Shown here piece after piece: positions 11,129 to 22,625 of a DNA stretch of 64,000 bases. A program made the position numbers and the translations under genes. Every line of letters starts with the position of its first letter. Positions within the stretch are counted from its first letter, which is position 1. The stretch lies in NCBI GenBank assembly GCA_023213395.1, contig CM041465.1, forward strand, positions 236,909,741-236,973,740, in the 5' to 3' direction. The DNA is from Cycas panzhihuaensis (taxonomy: Eukaryota > Cycadophyta). The notes under the pieces are model-generated. The model was not told where the DNA came from and did no database searches. It saw nothing but the letters and a program-made list of their open reading frames with translations.

Positions 11129-12730
11129 ATGGGAAAAACTGGCACTCGAAGTGCCCATAAAGCAAGGTTACATGAATCATTATATACTGAGCTTGAACCA
11201 GTAAAATTGTACCTTACTCTTAATGAAGAGCCCTTAACGTACCAAGAAGTTGTAAAGCATACAGCTTGGAGAAATGCCATGAATGAAGAGTACCAATCTC
11301 TTATCAAGAATGGTACATGGGAGCTCGTTGATCTACCACTTGGTAGAAAGGTAGTTTAAAATAAATGGGTGTTCAAAAACAAATATAGATCAGACGGCAC
11401 CCTTGAAAAACATAAAGTAAGGTTGGTAGCTAAAGGATTTACACAAAGGAAAGGCATCGACTACACTGAAGTCTTTGCACCTATAACCAAGTGGCCTATA
11501 ATTAGAACTCTTGTGGCCTTGGCTACTCAACAGGGTTGGAAAATCCACCAACTCAATATTAAGACCATATTTCTCAATGGAGATCTTGAAGAAGAAATTT
11601 ACATGGTTCAGCCATAAGGATATGAGATTGAAGGTCAAGACCATAAGGTTTGCAGGCTCAGAAAGTCCTTATATGGCCTTAAACAAGCTCCTCATGCTTG
11701 GTTTTCCAAGTTGTCTGAAAGGATGAGGCAACTTGGATACGAGATTTGTGACTATCAAGATATTGATGCAACATTGTTCATCAAACGCCATAAGGATAAA
11801 GTCACTTATCTCATAATCTTTGTGGATGACATGCCAGTAACGAGTAATAGTGAACAAGTAATAAGCCAGCTGAAAAAGGACCTTGGCAAAATATTTGAAT
11901 TGTCTAATATCGGTTTGATGAAATATTACTTAAGAATTGAAGTAACACAAAAGAATGGAAAATTTTCCCTCTCCCAAGAAAAATACATCAACGATCTTCT
12001 AAACAAGTTTCAGTTAGAAGATGCTCGACCAATGATGTTACCTATGGACCCTAACACCAAACTCTCAGCTGAAGGTGACACTAGGGAGGCAGACGCAACA
12101 CTCTATAGGAAACTTGTAGGTAGTCTCATCTATACTACCAATACAAGGCCAGATATTATACACTCTATCAACATTCTTACTCGTTACATGATAAATCCTA
12201 AGCAGAATCATTGGCAGGCAACAGTGTGAGTGTTGAGATACCTTAAGATGACCAGCAAATATGGTCTGTTGTATGAACCTAATTCAGACTTCAAGCTTTC
12301 TGTATATATAGACTCAGACTTTGTAGGAGATAAAGATACAGGAAGATCTATGTCTAGGTATGTAATATTTCTTGGAATAGCACCAATATCATGGAGATCT
12401 AGATGGTAGAAGATAGTTGTAGATTCAACTGCTGAAGCTGAATACATTACTGCTTCTGAGACCAGTAAAGAGGTGATATGGCTAAGAAAATTATTAGAAA
12501 CATTGAATATCAGCCAAACAAGTCCTACAAGTCTTCATGTGGATAATCAATCAGCAATCTGCATGGCGAAAAATCTTGTATTTCATGATTGTGCTAAATA
12601 CATAAGTACGAAAGTCCACAGGATTAAGGAACTTGTTCATGATAGCACAATTCAATTAGATTACTGTCTCACAGCAGATCAAGTGGCTGATATCTTCACC
12701 AAACCACTGCAAAGGGTGAAGTTTAAATAG
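11129..12730 (+). pseudogene. C2 pol, reverse transcriptase and RNase H
   Basis: RT starts with WRNAMNEEYQSL and GTWELVDLP, continues with HKVRLVAKGFTQRKGIDY and IKTIFLNGDLEEEIYMVQP, and holds the catalytic FVDDM at about 11819-11833. RNase H follows with SVYIDSDF, STAEAEYITA, LHVDNQSAI and TADQVADIFTKPL, keeping its acidic residues. It ends at a TAG at 12728-12730. The RT frame is interrupted by a few stops and frameshifts (near 11358, 11617 and 12229). It was clearly a full-length enzyme before decay. Confidence 0.92.
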
Positions 12731-12805
12731 TTTTGAAGGCAACTCGACCTTAGGGCCTCTATCTTTGATTGATCAAAGAAGATGGCAACATGATCATCAT
12801 ACTCT

Positions 12806-12960
12806 ATTCTCTTCATGAAAACCCCTTATGGGCACAAAAGAATAAGAGTAAGTCTCTGCTTTATCCTCTTTGTGAAAACCCCATGTGGGTATGGAAGGAT
12901 AAGAGTTGTACTTGTTTTGGAAAATTAGAACCTATGAAAACCTAAAAGGGCATAGGGGAT
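12806..12960 (+). repeat. Three degenerate repeats in the C2 3' UTR, each with a small hairpin
   Basis: Units begin near 12806, 12863 and 12927 (spacing 57 and about 64). Each contains a TGAAAACC core followed by C-run/G-run pairs (ACCCCTTATGGG, ACCCCATGTGGG, ACCTAAAAGGG), so each can form a short stem. The first two end in ATAAGAGT. Confidence 0.7.
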
Positions 12961-13201
12961 GACCAAATAGTATATGGAGACTTAGCAGATTAAGTTACAC
13001 ATTTAAGCTACTTAACTATTAAGTTACATCAAAGAGCCACCTTAACCATTTTGATTTATAAAAGGGGCTATAGATCTTTCAGAAAGTTCATGGGTTTTTA
13101 TTCCCTATGAGGGTTTTCCCATCATTTAGAATTTTAATGTAATAATGTGGCTTAAATGAAGACCTCATAGAATAGATTTTCTGAAAATGGCCTTCCACCA
13201 T

Positions 13202-13213
13202 TAAGGCGGGGAT
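13202..13213 (+). other. C2 polypurine tract
   Basis: TAAGGCGGGGAT abuts the 3' LTR start at 13214. This is the position where plus-strand DNA synthesis is primed. Confidence 0.75.
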
Positions 13214-13525
13214 TGAAAGAGGTTAATGTATCAGTGTTATTTATGTAGATTAATTATGTGACCTTAGGATATATTATTAGCATTAGTCTCTTAATGAAAT
13301 GTACTTTATGTGCATTTAGATGTAATTTCGGGTTCATGTCATTAGGCGGGAAAATCCTAACCCTAATGCTCACCCTTAATAATAAAAGGTGAAATCTCAA
13401 GGAGGGAGTTATTATTTATTCTCATCTCCAAGCTTGCTCCTATATCTTGTTTCATCTTCATTTTCATTCTCCATTGCCATTGTGTACATGTGAGTAATTT
13501 ATCTCCTAGATCCATCCTTCCTTCA
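13214..13525 (+). repeat. C2 3' LTR
   Basis: 312 bp with the same TGAAAG and CTTCA ends as the 5' LTR. About 19 substitutions and no net indels separate the two. Confidence 0.95.
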
Positions 13526-13530
13526 CCTAC
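13526..13530. repeat. C2 target-site duplication, right (CCTAC)
   Basis: Exact repeat of 5876-5880, directly after the CA end of the 3' LTR. Confidence 0.92.
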
Positions 13531-13534
13531 TCAA

Positions 13535-14700
13535 GAGTAGAAAGGGTCATACATAAAACTTCTTTAGAAATTTTCCATTCATAGCTTTTTCAAATTCAAG
13601 ACCTTCCAAAGTCATTATCCTATAAGCACTATTATTGAGGCTCTCAAGAATGATGAAATGGCCAACCCATTTAGGCCCAAACTTAGATAAGTGAGCATGG
13701 AGATACTGAAGCTTGAGGACATGGTCCCTAGGATTTAGAGGGTGAGGACAAAGATATTTGTCATACGTTCTCTATAACCTAGCCTTCGAAGCAAGGTTTG
13801 CTTGATAAGCCATTAAGCATTTCTTATCTAAGGCTTTGAGGTCAAGGAGGCAAGCCTGGTGGCATGATTCCTCATCGATGAGACCTCGAAGAGAAACTCA
13901 TAAAGAGGGGATTTTGACTTCCAAGGGGAGGACCACTTTGGTCCCATACATGAGGGAGAACAAGGTCATTCTTATAGCCATATAAATGGAGGTGTGATAT
14001 GCCCACAAAGCAGAAGGAAGTTAGAGGTTCCAATCCATTTAGGATTAAGCGATTATTTTCTTTAATATATTAATGAGGGTTTTATTAAAAGATTCAATTT
14101 GACCATTGGCCTAGGGATAATAAGGAGACAAGGTTTTATAGGATATCCTAAACTTCCTACAAACTTCATCCATCTCCTTACCATTATCTATGATCAGGAT
14201 GTTTGGGACCCCAAATCGATAGATAATATGCTAGTAAATAAAAGTGGCTATGGTATTGCTAGTAATGGATGATAAGGGGACTACTTTGGCCTATTTGGTA
14301 AAATACTCTAATTACAGTTAAGATGAACTTATGTTACAACGAGGAAGGTGGAGTTATGGCTATGATGAGGTCTAGTCCCTATTAGGAGAAAGGCCATAGA
14401 GAAATGATGGGATACAAGGCCTTAGAAGGTGAATGGATGATGTTGGCATACTCTTGGCACCTTCAATAATGCAATGCACAAGTGTGGGCATCCTTGAAGA
14501 GGGATGACCAATAATGACCCACAAAAAGGATCCTCTGGGCCATGGATTAACCCCTAAAGTGGCCCCCACAAATGCCAATATATCACTCATGAAGGATTTG
14601 GCTTGCCTTATTAGGGTTGACATAGTGAAGGAGGACCCCATTAAAAGACATCTTATACTATACCTCTTCTATAAGGAAATACTTCTTGGCAGTAGCCATA
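13535..14700 (-). pseudogene. GA integrase
   Basis: Minus-strand translation gives the N-terminal zinc-binding region (KASQILHE, then CGGH, then a GHYWSSLFKDA block, about 14480-14610). The core start PISLWPFS and GLDLI follows near 14350-14400. After heavily broken sequence, the C-terminal domain appears at about 13555-13700 (FGPKWVGHFIILE, SAYRIMTLEG, NGKFLKKFY). The last motif is typical of the end of gypsy integrases, so GA coding ended here and C2 inserted just beyond it. Many stops occur, mostly TAG, plus frameshifts. Confidence 0.85.
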
Positions 14701-16330
14701 ACTTGTAACTTCACCTTGTCACTAGTATTAGGATGATATTGTTGCTGGGTGAGGTATTGTACAATGTCTTTATGCCATTTGCTATTAACCAATAGATGGG
14801 GCAATGAGTCTCAAATAGAAAACATGGGCTCATTGGGTAAGGAGTCATCAACTAGAACATTAGAAGAGTTAAGGATGGGAGCATCGACTAATTGTTTAGC
14901 AACTACCATCCCTTTCTTTATTTTCCTGTGAATGATTTGAAGGTCATACTCTTAAAGGAGAATGGTCCATTTACTAGTCTTTCTAATAAAGTCAGATTGG
15001 GTTAAGAGGTACCTCAAGGAATCAGATTAAATGATCACACAAGTGGTATTATAAAGAAGGTAGTATCTAAATTTCTTAGTTTCATGGACTAAGGCGAGGC
15101 ATTCCTTTTCAGTGGGGGAATAGTTAAGCTTAGTTGTAACTAACATATGGCTGATGAAGTAAATAGCTCACTCAGTTCCCAAATCATCTTCTTGGGCAAG
15201 CATAGCCCCCAAGGATTCATTAGTGGCCAAGGTTAAAAGAATGAAAGGATGGTTGAATAGAGGGGGTGCTAGGATTGGAGCAAAAACTAAGGCTTTCTTG
15301 AGGTCTTAATATACTTCTTGGGCCTTAGAAGACCAAATGAACGAGCCCTCCTTCTTCAACATATTAGTAAGGGGTTTAGAATTTATGGAAAAGTCTACCA
15401 AGAAATGCCTGAGGAAACCCAACCTACCCAAAAATAACTTGATTTGGAATTGCATTTTGGGCAAAGGCATATCAAGGATAACCTTGACCTTATCAGGGTC
15501 AATCTGGATCCCTTGTTTAGAAATAAGGAAACCTAGGAGCTTGTAGGTGGTTATGGAAAACATGCATTTGAGAAGGTTTAAACTGATATGGTACTTGTGA
15601 CACTATGTAAAGATGGCATGAAAATCTTTTGGGTGATGGACCCTCTTGCAAGAGAGACCCATCATATCATCCATGAAGACCTCGAGAGTTTTGTTTATGA
15701 GGTCATGGAAAATGAATTACATTACCCTCTAATATGTAGCGCCTACAGTTTTAAGTCTAAAGGGCATTGCTTTATAGGCAAAGGTTCCCCAAGGAGTAGG
15801 GAAGGCCATTTTATGATGGTCCTCAAGGGATATTTGGATCTGGTTGTAACTTGTGAAGCCATCCATCAAAGACATGAGTTTAAATCTAGTAGTGTAGTCA
15901 ATGATCTAATCAATTAAGGGTAGAGAAAAATTATCTTTAGGGCATGTGTTGTTGATGTCTCAAAAGTCAATACATATCCAAATTGTTTCATTCTTTTTAG
16001 AAATGGAAATGATATTAGAAACCCATTTAGGGTAATTGATAGAAGTGATTAAACCTACATCTAAGAGTTTTCTAACTTTCATCTTAACTATAGCAGATAA
16101 CTTAGGATGAAAGGGGTGTTGCTTTTGTTACATAGGGTGAGTACCTGGGATAGTTGTAAGGTTGTGGGCGATGATGGAAGGATCTATTCCTTTTATGTCT
16201 GTGTAATCCCATGTAAAAACATCGTGAAAGTCCTAAAAAAGGAGGGTGTCTTTCCCTATTTCCTCAGGCGATCATTCCACTCCTAACTTTATGATCTAAC
16301 TAGGGGTGAGGATGATGTCTTTAGTTTCCC
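14700..16330 (-). pseudogene. GA reverse transcriptase and RNase H
   Basis: From 16140 downward the frame reads GLITSINYPKWVSNI, ICIDF (about 15963-15980) with INNTCPKDNFSLP, then LMSLMDGFTSYNQI, then the catalytic box FMDDM at about 15665-15680. YKLLGFLISKQGIQIDPDKV and FLGRLGFLRHF (15306-15560) are the classic RT-to-RNase H connection of Ty3 elements. RNase H follows (LATNESLGAMLAQ with an Asp-to-Asn change, NYSPTEKECLALV, about 15040-15250). A spacer continues to 14700. Stops, mostly TAG, are spread throughout. Confidence 0.9.
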
Positions 16331-17100
16331 CCATGTACATGGCATTCCTCTCTTCGAAATAGAGGGTGTCTTGGTCAACAATAAGGCGTAAAGGAGAACT
16401 GGGTTAGTTTGGGTCAGCTACAAGTGACCCAAGAGTTAGGACCTTCTAACTATGGTGATCAAGAGGAAGATTGGGCATGGAGCTTGCTAAATGCTCTAGA
16501 AATACCTCATCATTCTCAAAGTAATCTACCCCATGGATAATTTTGGTTAAGGAGGATGAGGAAGAAGAGTAGGAAGTGATGGGCCCATAACGATCAACCC
16601 ACCACTCAACATAATCAAGAGACTCTTTAGAAGAGTTAGAGAGTATCCTCCTATGTTATGAAATAGGAGGCTCCCTATCTCCATCATTTAAGGAAGATGA
16701 TAAGGAATGGGAGGTGGATAATAAAGTAGTTTGGGAGGTCACATGGTATATGGGAGTGACCATGCATAATACGATGGGAGTTCTAGGCTCCTTTATATAA
16801 GGGGTTCTAGGTTGGGACCTAAAATAGAGCAAGTTATCCCTATGAGTGTTTAGGAGGGATATAGGATGAGGAGGCTCCTCGTCTTCATTATCAAACTCAT
16901 CGTCACTCAAAGTGGTGAGGTAACCATAGCTCCCTACACCAATAGAGGGAAAATAGGTAAGGTTGGAAGAGGAAGAGGAAGGCCCTTCCTCTGAGCTAGA
17001 GGGGTTAGGTATGTCAATCATGTAGGTGGAAGCATAAGTAGATGGGTCTTTGCTGCCCTTCACTAAGTCATGAGCCACTTAATGAGATTAATATAATTAT
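16331..17100 (-). pseudogene. GA linker between protease and RT
   Basis: An open stretch (17078-16656) rich in Ser, Glu and Asp, with SYGYLTTLSDDEFDNEDEEPP-type acidic sequence and no known domain. The same linker occurs in GP near 46740-46800 (SYDYLAIISDFESNFEAHEPP). It is a family trait rather than an independent gene. Confidence 0.6.
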
Positions 17101-17645
17101 TTAGAAGGAGGAGGCTCTTATAAAACAACTTTCATTCATCCTTCATGGATAAATTTAAGCTATCCCTAATGGGACGAGTACACAGCTCCCATCTGGTCGA
17201 GCCATGGATGTCCCAAGTCCATGTCTACATCAAAGACTATTATATCAGTGAGGATGGTTTTGTCCTTAAGAGTAAGAGGAATAGATATAGAACCTAAGGA
17301 TATCTTTTTGGTACCATCGTATCCCTAGAAATGCCATAGAACTGGCTCAAGGGCTACTATGCATAACTCCTATATGATGTGTAGTGGCATATCATTAATG
17401 GAAGAATCGTTATCTTCAATAGTCCTTCTAAGGGTACACGCAAGAGTGTTAATGCATATGGTGAAAGGGTTATGCTATTGGTGTTCCCTTTCACTTATTG
17501 GAGGGAGGTCTTTAAAGTTAAAAGCAATGGCGGGCTCCTGGTTTGAGGTAGTACTGAAAGCATGGATGGGTGTATCTATTAACCCTAAAGCCTCTAAGAA
17601 GAGAGTATGTTGCTATGGATAACTCCTCAAGACGTCCATCATGGA
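17101..17645 (-). pseudogene. GA aspartic protease region
   Basis: Minus-strand reading gives QHTLFLEALGLIDTPIHAF, then DNDSSIN (about 17390-17430) at the position of the D-(S/T)-G active site, then LTLKDKTILTD and a GHPWLDQMGAVYSS segment (about 17170-17200). It aligns over its full length with the GP protease (46008-46520). The active-site glycine is gone, so this copy is inactive. It marks the gag-pol boundary. Confidence 0.75.
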
Positions 17646-17814
17646 CATCTTAGTAGCCAAGGTGTGAATCTCATCAATGATTGAGAAGGATTTCCTTTTC
17701 CCAGTTGGTTGGGAAAGCGCCCTTCAAAAATCATAGTAACCCAGGTGGACAGGAATGGTCTTGGAGAGTGGAGGAATTTGAGAAGGCGAGTTATCCATGG
17801 GAGGATCTAGTTGA

Positions 17815-19994
17815 AAAGAGGAAGATGCCCCTATGGCCTCTTTAACTACTTAAGACCTAATCAGAGCATATAAATAGGTTGTCTCAAGCATTTGGATGAC
17901 TCTCTTTCCCTTATTTTGAGATTGAGAGGGTAAAGGGATTAGATGGCGAGAACCAAGACAAGAGGAAGAACTTCTTTCCTATTTTCCTTTTGCTTGCATG
18001 AAATAAGGGTTAGGAGATCACCTTCTATTCTGATTCCCCCTATGCTAGGTATGATGGTCCCATTCCAGATGTTTAGGGAAGGGATCTCTATGGATAGGCT
18101 AGTCCAAATTGGGCTTGGACACCCACCTAGGAGAGGAATCATGAGGTGGGATAGGTTTGGGATGTTGCACCTAATATTGTAAGTCCTCATGGAATCAATC
18201 ACCATGGATAGAATACCACTTCTTTTCCAAGGAAGGTTTGGTCTTCTTGGCTTGAGAGGAGTGGGAATTTCCATCCTTAGGAGGTGCTACTTGGGAGACT
18301 TGGTGGACATGTCTACGGGAGTTTAGTGGTAAAGGAGGAGCCTAGAGCTTAACCTCCTTCATCATATATTCAAAAGAATATATGGCATAAGTCAAAGGAT
18401 CCAAAGTCCTCTCCATTAAGTGGGTAGAAGACTTTTGATGTTGTTGGGGTCTTATTTCATGTGACAAAGGGGGTAACTCTCATCATTGTGATGGTTTAAG
18501 AGATTTCTTGATACCTACTTAGATCTCAATAGCCTTAAGGGCCAAGCATCTAACTATGGAAGAATCGCATATTGCAGCCCCCATTTTGAGGACTTCAGTA
18601 TGCACCTCAGGATGGAGGGAAATCACGAAGATATCCCTCTTCAACTCTTTAGGCAATGCAGTCTTTGAAGAGTGAAGAAGGTCATGAAAGTGCCTAACAA
18701 AGTCATAATTCATTTCTTCTTAACCTTATTTAAGCAAAAAGAAAAGCCTTTATCTTGCTCTCACAAGGATAAGCAATATCAAAATAGTTGATAAACTCAT
18801 CCATGAGTTATTGGAATGAATAGATAGAGTGGGTAAGGAGGTGATAAAACCATTTAAGGCTATCCCCCTACAAGGAATGTGGAAAAGGTTTTATTAAAAT
18901 GTGGCCATAAGCCCAATAATTGATATATGCCATAGAGAAACTCCTAATATATTCAGTTAGGTCTTGTGATGAGGTCCCGTCAAACTTGGGCACCTTAAGA
19001 GGGTAATGCAGTAAGTTGGTCCCTAACACTTTGATGGATAAAGGAGTTGACCTATAGTCAACAAAGGGGTAGACCTTTAGTTGAGTCAATGGGTTGATGA
19101 GAGAAGAAGGAGGAGGGGGGCATGGATACCTAAACCTCCCTTGAGAGGTTTAACTAAAGGAAGGATATAGATTCCCTCCTTCATGATGGAAAGGAACCAC
19201 TCCCAAATGAGAAGGGGTTGGAAAAGAGGTGGATGGGCAAGAAGGACCCATTTCCCCTTGAGGATGTGTCCCTTGTTAAGAGGGGACTTGAGGAAAGGAG
19301 CCTTCGGGAGGAGTCAATCCTCCTTACAAAGGCATCGTATGCGAGGTGGCATATGAAGATGGGATAGAAGGGTATGGAATAGATTTTTGCCCATGTGAGC
19401 CACTTGTGGGAGGTACGACACCATATGGGTGGAGGAAGTCGACCTGATAAATGGGAAGGGGATTTCCCTTTCCATGCCCCCATAGTTGGGAAGTATATCC
19501 TTGGGGTAGGTAAAGAGAGGGATTCTTAGATTGAGGTTAAGGATGCATGGGGATATGCCCCACATGGCTTGAAGGAGGAGGACACAAAGGTCCCCTAGGT
19601 TGGGTAAGAGAAGGATGAACCATGGTCAGTTGAAGCATGGTCACTAAACTAGGAGAAGGTATACTTAACTAGATTTGGTAGGTGAGTATACCTTGGGTGG
19701 TTCCTAAAGTGTGAGGGATGCAAAGGAAGAGGAGACAATAAGGGATTTCCTTGTCATGGACATCAATATGGAGTGGGAGGAATAAGGAGGTATGGATGAG
19801 AAAGAAGAAGGCACTACACCATGCAAGATGTTTTCCAACCACTTTAGGGGTGATTGGAGGCTTGCAACCTAGAAGCATTGGTGTAATACTTCAACAACAT
19901 TTACAAGACTGGTCCCTACTTATTCATATGAGGTAGAGGGATCCTCACATGAAGTAGACCCCATGGGTCAATCTTCATGGGCATTCTTACTAAT
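17815..19994. repeat. 2180-bp tandem duplication, unit 1
   Basis: Direct repeat of 19995-22174 with a constant 2180-bp offset from end to end, so there is no net indel. I counted 23 differences over 18001-18660 (about 3.5%). The unit lies inside GA gag and is not a multiple of three. Confidence 0.97.
17943..19994 (-). pseudogene. GA gag, second (3'-proximal) copy
   Basis: Minus-strand gag, recognisable from KVPKFDGTSSQDLTEYIRSF (about 18930-18990), then IKPFPHSL and, in a shifted frame, FVRHFHDLLHS...LPKELKRDIF and LHPEVHTEVLKMG (about 18560-18710). These match the retrotransposon gag core (substrate-like 'P.F.G...P..H...F', then 'LP' and 'L.P'). A Pro/Ser-rich N-terminal part lies above 19100. 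This copy exists only because of the tandem duplication. The 2180-bp unit shifts the frame, so it could not extend the first copy. Confidence 0.75.
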
Positions 19995-22174
19995 AAAGAG
20001 GAAGATTCCCCTATGGCCTCTTTAGCTACTTGAGACCTAATCAGAGCATATAAATGGGTTGTCTCAAGCATTTGGATGACTCTCTTTCCCTTGTTTTGAG
20101 ATTGAGAGGGCAAAGGGATTAGATGGCGAGAACCAAGGCAAGAGGAAGAACTTATTTCCTATTTTCCTTTTGCTTGCATGAAATAAGGGTTAGGAGATTG
20201 CCTTCTATTCTGATTCCCCCTATGCTAGGTATGATGGTCCCATTCCAGATGTTTAGTGAAGGGATCTCTATGGATAGGCTAGTCCAAATTGGGCTTGGAC
20301 ACCCACCTAGGAGAGGAATCATGAGGTGGGGTAGGTTTGGGATGTTGCTCCTAATATTGTAAGTCCTCATGGAATCAATCACCATGGATAGAATACCACT
20401 TCTTTTCCAAGGAAGGTTTGGTCTTCCTAGCTTGAGAGGAGTGGGAATTTCCATCCTTAGGAGGTGCTACTTAGGAGGCTTGGTGGACATATCTACGGGA
20501 GTTTGGTGGTAAAGGAGGAGCCAAGAGCTTAAGCTCCTTCATCATATATTCAAAAGAATATATGGCATAAGTCAAAGGATCTAAAGTCCTCTCCAGTAAG
20601 TGGGTAGAAGACTTTTGATGTGGTTGGGGTCTTATATCATGTGACAAAGGGGGTAACTCTCATCATTGTGATGGTTTAAGAGATTTCTTGATACCTACTT
20701 AGATCTCAATAGCCTTAAGGGCCAAGCATTTAGCAATGGAAGAATCACATATTGCAGCCCCCATTTTGAGGACTTTAGTATGCACCTCAGGATGGAGGGA
20801 ATTCACGAAGATATCCCTCTTCAACTCTTTAGGCAATGCAGTCTTTAAAGAGTGAAGAAGGTCATGAAAGTGCCTAACAAAGTCACAATTCATTTCTTCT
20901 TGACCTTATTTAAGCAAAAAGAAAAGCCTTCATCTTGCTCTCAGAAGGATAAGCAATATCAAAATAGTTGATAAACTCATCCATGAGTTATCGGAATGAA
21001 TAGATAGAGTGGGTAAGGAGGTGATAAAACCATTTAAGGCTATCCCCCTACAAGGAATGTGGAAAAGGTTTTATTAAAATATGGTCATAAGCCCAATAAT
21101 TGATATATACCATAGAGAAACTCCTAACATATTCAGTTAGGTCTTATGATGAGGTCCCGTCGAACTTGGGCACCTTAAGAGGGTGAGGCAGTAAGTTGGT
21201 CCCTAACACTTTGATGGATAAATGAGTTGACCTATAGTCAACGAAGGGGTAGACCTTTAGTTGAGTCAATGGGTTGACGAGAGAAGAAGGAGGAGGGGGG
21301 CATGGATACCCAAACCTCCCTTGAGAGGTTTGACTAAAGGAAGGATATAGATTCCCTCCTTCTTGATGGCAAGGAACCACTCCCAAATGAGAAGGGGTTC
21401 GAAAAGAGGTGGATGGGCAAGAAGGACCCATTCCCCCTTGAGGATGTATCCCTTGTTAAGAGGGGACTTGAGGAAAGGAGCCTTCGGGAGGAGTCAATCC
21501 TCCTTGCAAAGGCATCGTATACGAGGTGGCATATGAAGATGGGATAGAAGGGTATGGAATAGATTTTTGCCCATATGAGCCACTTGTGGGAGGTACGACA
21601 CCATATGGGTGGAGGAAGTCGACATGATAAATGGGAAGGGGATTTCCCTTTCCATGCCCCCATTGTTGGGAAGTATATCCTTAGGGTAGGTAAAGAGAGG
21701 GATCCTTAGATTGAGGTTAAGGATGCATGGGGATATGCCCCACATGGCTTGAAGGAGGAGGACACAAAGGTCCCCTAGGTTGGGTAAGAGAAGGATGAAC
21801 CATGGTCAGTTGAAGCATGGTCACTAAACTAGGAGAAGGTATACTTAACTAGATTTGGTAGGTGAGTATACCTTGGGTGGTTCCTAAAGTGTGAGGGATG
21901 CAAAGGAAGAGGAGACAATAAGGGATTTCCTTGTCGTGGACATCAATATGGAGTGGGAGGAATAAGGAGGCACGGATGAGGAAGAAGAAGGCACTACACC
22001 ATGCAAGATGCTTTCTAACCACTTTAGGGGTGGTTGGAGGCTTGCAACCTAGAAGCATTGGTGTAATACTTCAACAACATTTGCAAGACTAGTCCCTACT
22101 TATTCATATGAGGTAGAGGGATCCTCACATGAAGTAGACCCCATGGGTCGATCTTCATGGGAATTCTTGCTAAG
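19995..22174. repeat. 2180-bp tandem duplication, unit 2
   Basis: Matches 17815-19994. Similarity stops sharply at 22173/19993, where the flanks diverge (gatggtaat against taaagag), which defines the ends to within a few bases. Confidence 0.97.
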
Positions 22175-22420
22175 ATGGTAATATCCCATAGAAGATGATG
22201 CCCCCACATGATGCATGGGGAGGTGATGGAGACTCGGGTGTTCCTGATCACCAGGATAAAAGATAGGGTCACTGCCCTCTTAAGCAAGACCCTAGAAGGA
22301 AGTTAAGGGTTGTTATTGGGCTTTGAAAATATAGGTGTGATAGGCCCATTCTGAAGAATATCCTTCCATGTCTAATTCTGAATCAAACAAGGGAAGGGGA
22401 GAATAAGGGGGGTTCTTCCA
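20123..22420 (-). pseudogene. GA gag, first (5'-proximal) copy
   Basis: The original gag of GA. The reading frame probably began in 22300-22450, about 200 bp below the PBS, where the start of gag is expected. It holds the same core as the second copy: KVPKFDGTSS (about 21140-21180), FVRHFHDLLHSLKTALPKELKRDIF and LHPEVHTKVLKMG (20699-20893), and a Pro/Ser-rich N-terminal third (21334-21663). Frameshifts and TAG stops break it. I did not find a convincing zinc knuckle. Confidence 0.72.
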
Positions 22421-22604
22421 AAGAAGGAAGGATACCTCATAGATGATGAGAGAATCGTCACATTTAAGTTCCTCCTAGAACTTTAGAAGAGAGAAAGATA
22501 AGTGGAGCAAAGATGTTAGGGGTTACCCAATGAATCTAGAAAGAGAAGCAAAAGAGAAGGGCAACACTAACACTAAAAAAATCAGAATGATTCCCTTACT
22601 AGAG

Positions 22605-22624
22605 GGTCCCTAGTATGGGTGCCA
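22605..22624 (-). other. GA primer binding site
   Basis: Minus strand TGGCACCCATACTAGGGACC lies one base inside the LTR end. The same CCATACTAGGGA core occurs at the equivalent place in GB, GC and (with one change) GP. I do not recognise the tRNA. Confidence 0.75.
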
Positions 22625-22625
22625 G

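Larger units (their letters stand above)
5881..13525 (+). mobile_element. C2: complete Ty1/copia retrotransposon, 7645 bp
   Basis: This is the best-preserved element in the window. It has two 312-bp LTRs starting TG and ending CA, a perfect 5-bp target duplication, a tRNA-iMet-type PBS, a 2-kb leader, gag, protease, integrase, RT, RNase H, a 3' UTR and a polypurine tract. The integrase-before-RT order makes it copia. I count about 19 differences between its LTRs (about 6%), so the insertion is not recent. It landed in GA just past the integrase C-terminus. Confidence 0.95.

Noticed and set aside
17943-18182. Plus-strand frame present in two near-identical copies (also 20123-20362)
   Set aside because: Antisense shadow of the duplicated gag; its duplication reflects the 2180-bp tandem repeat, not selection.
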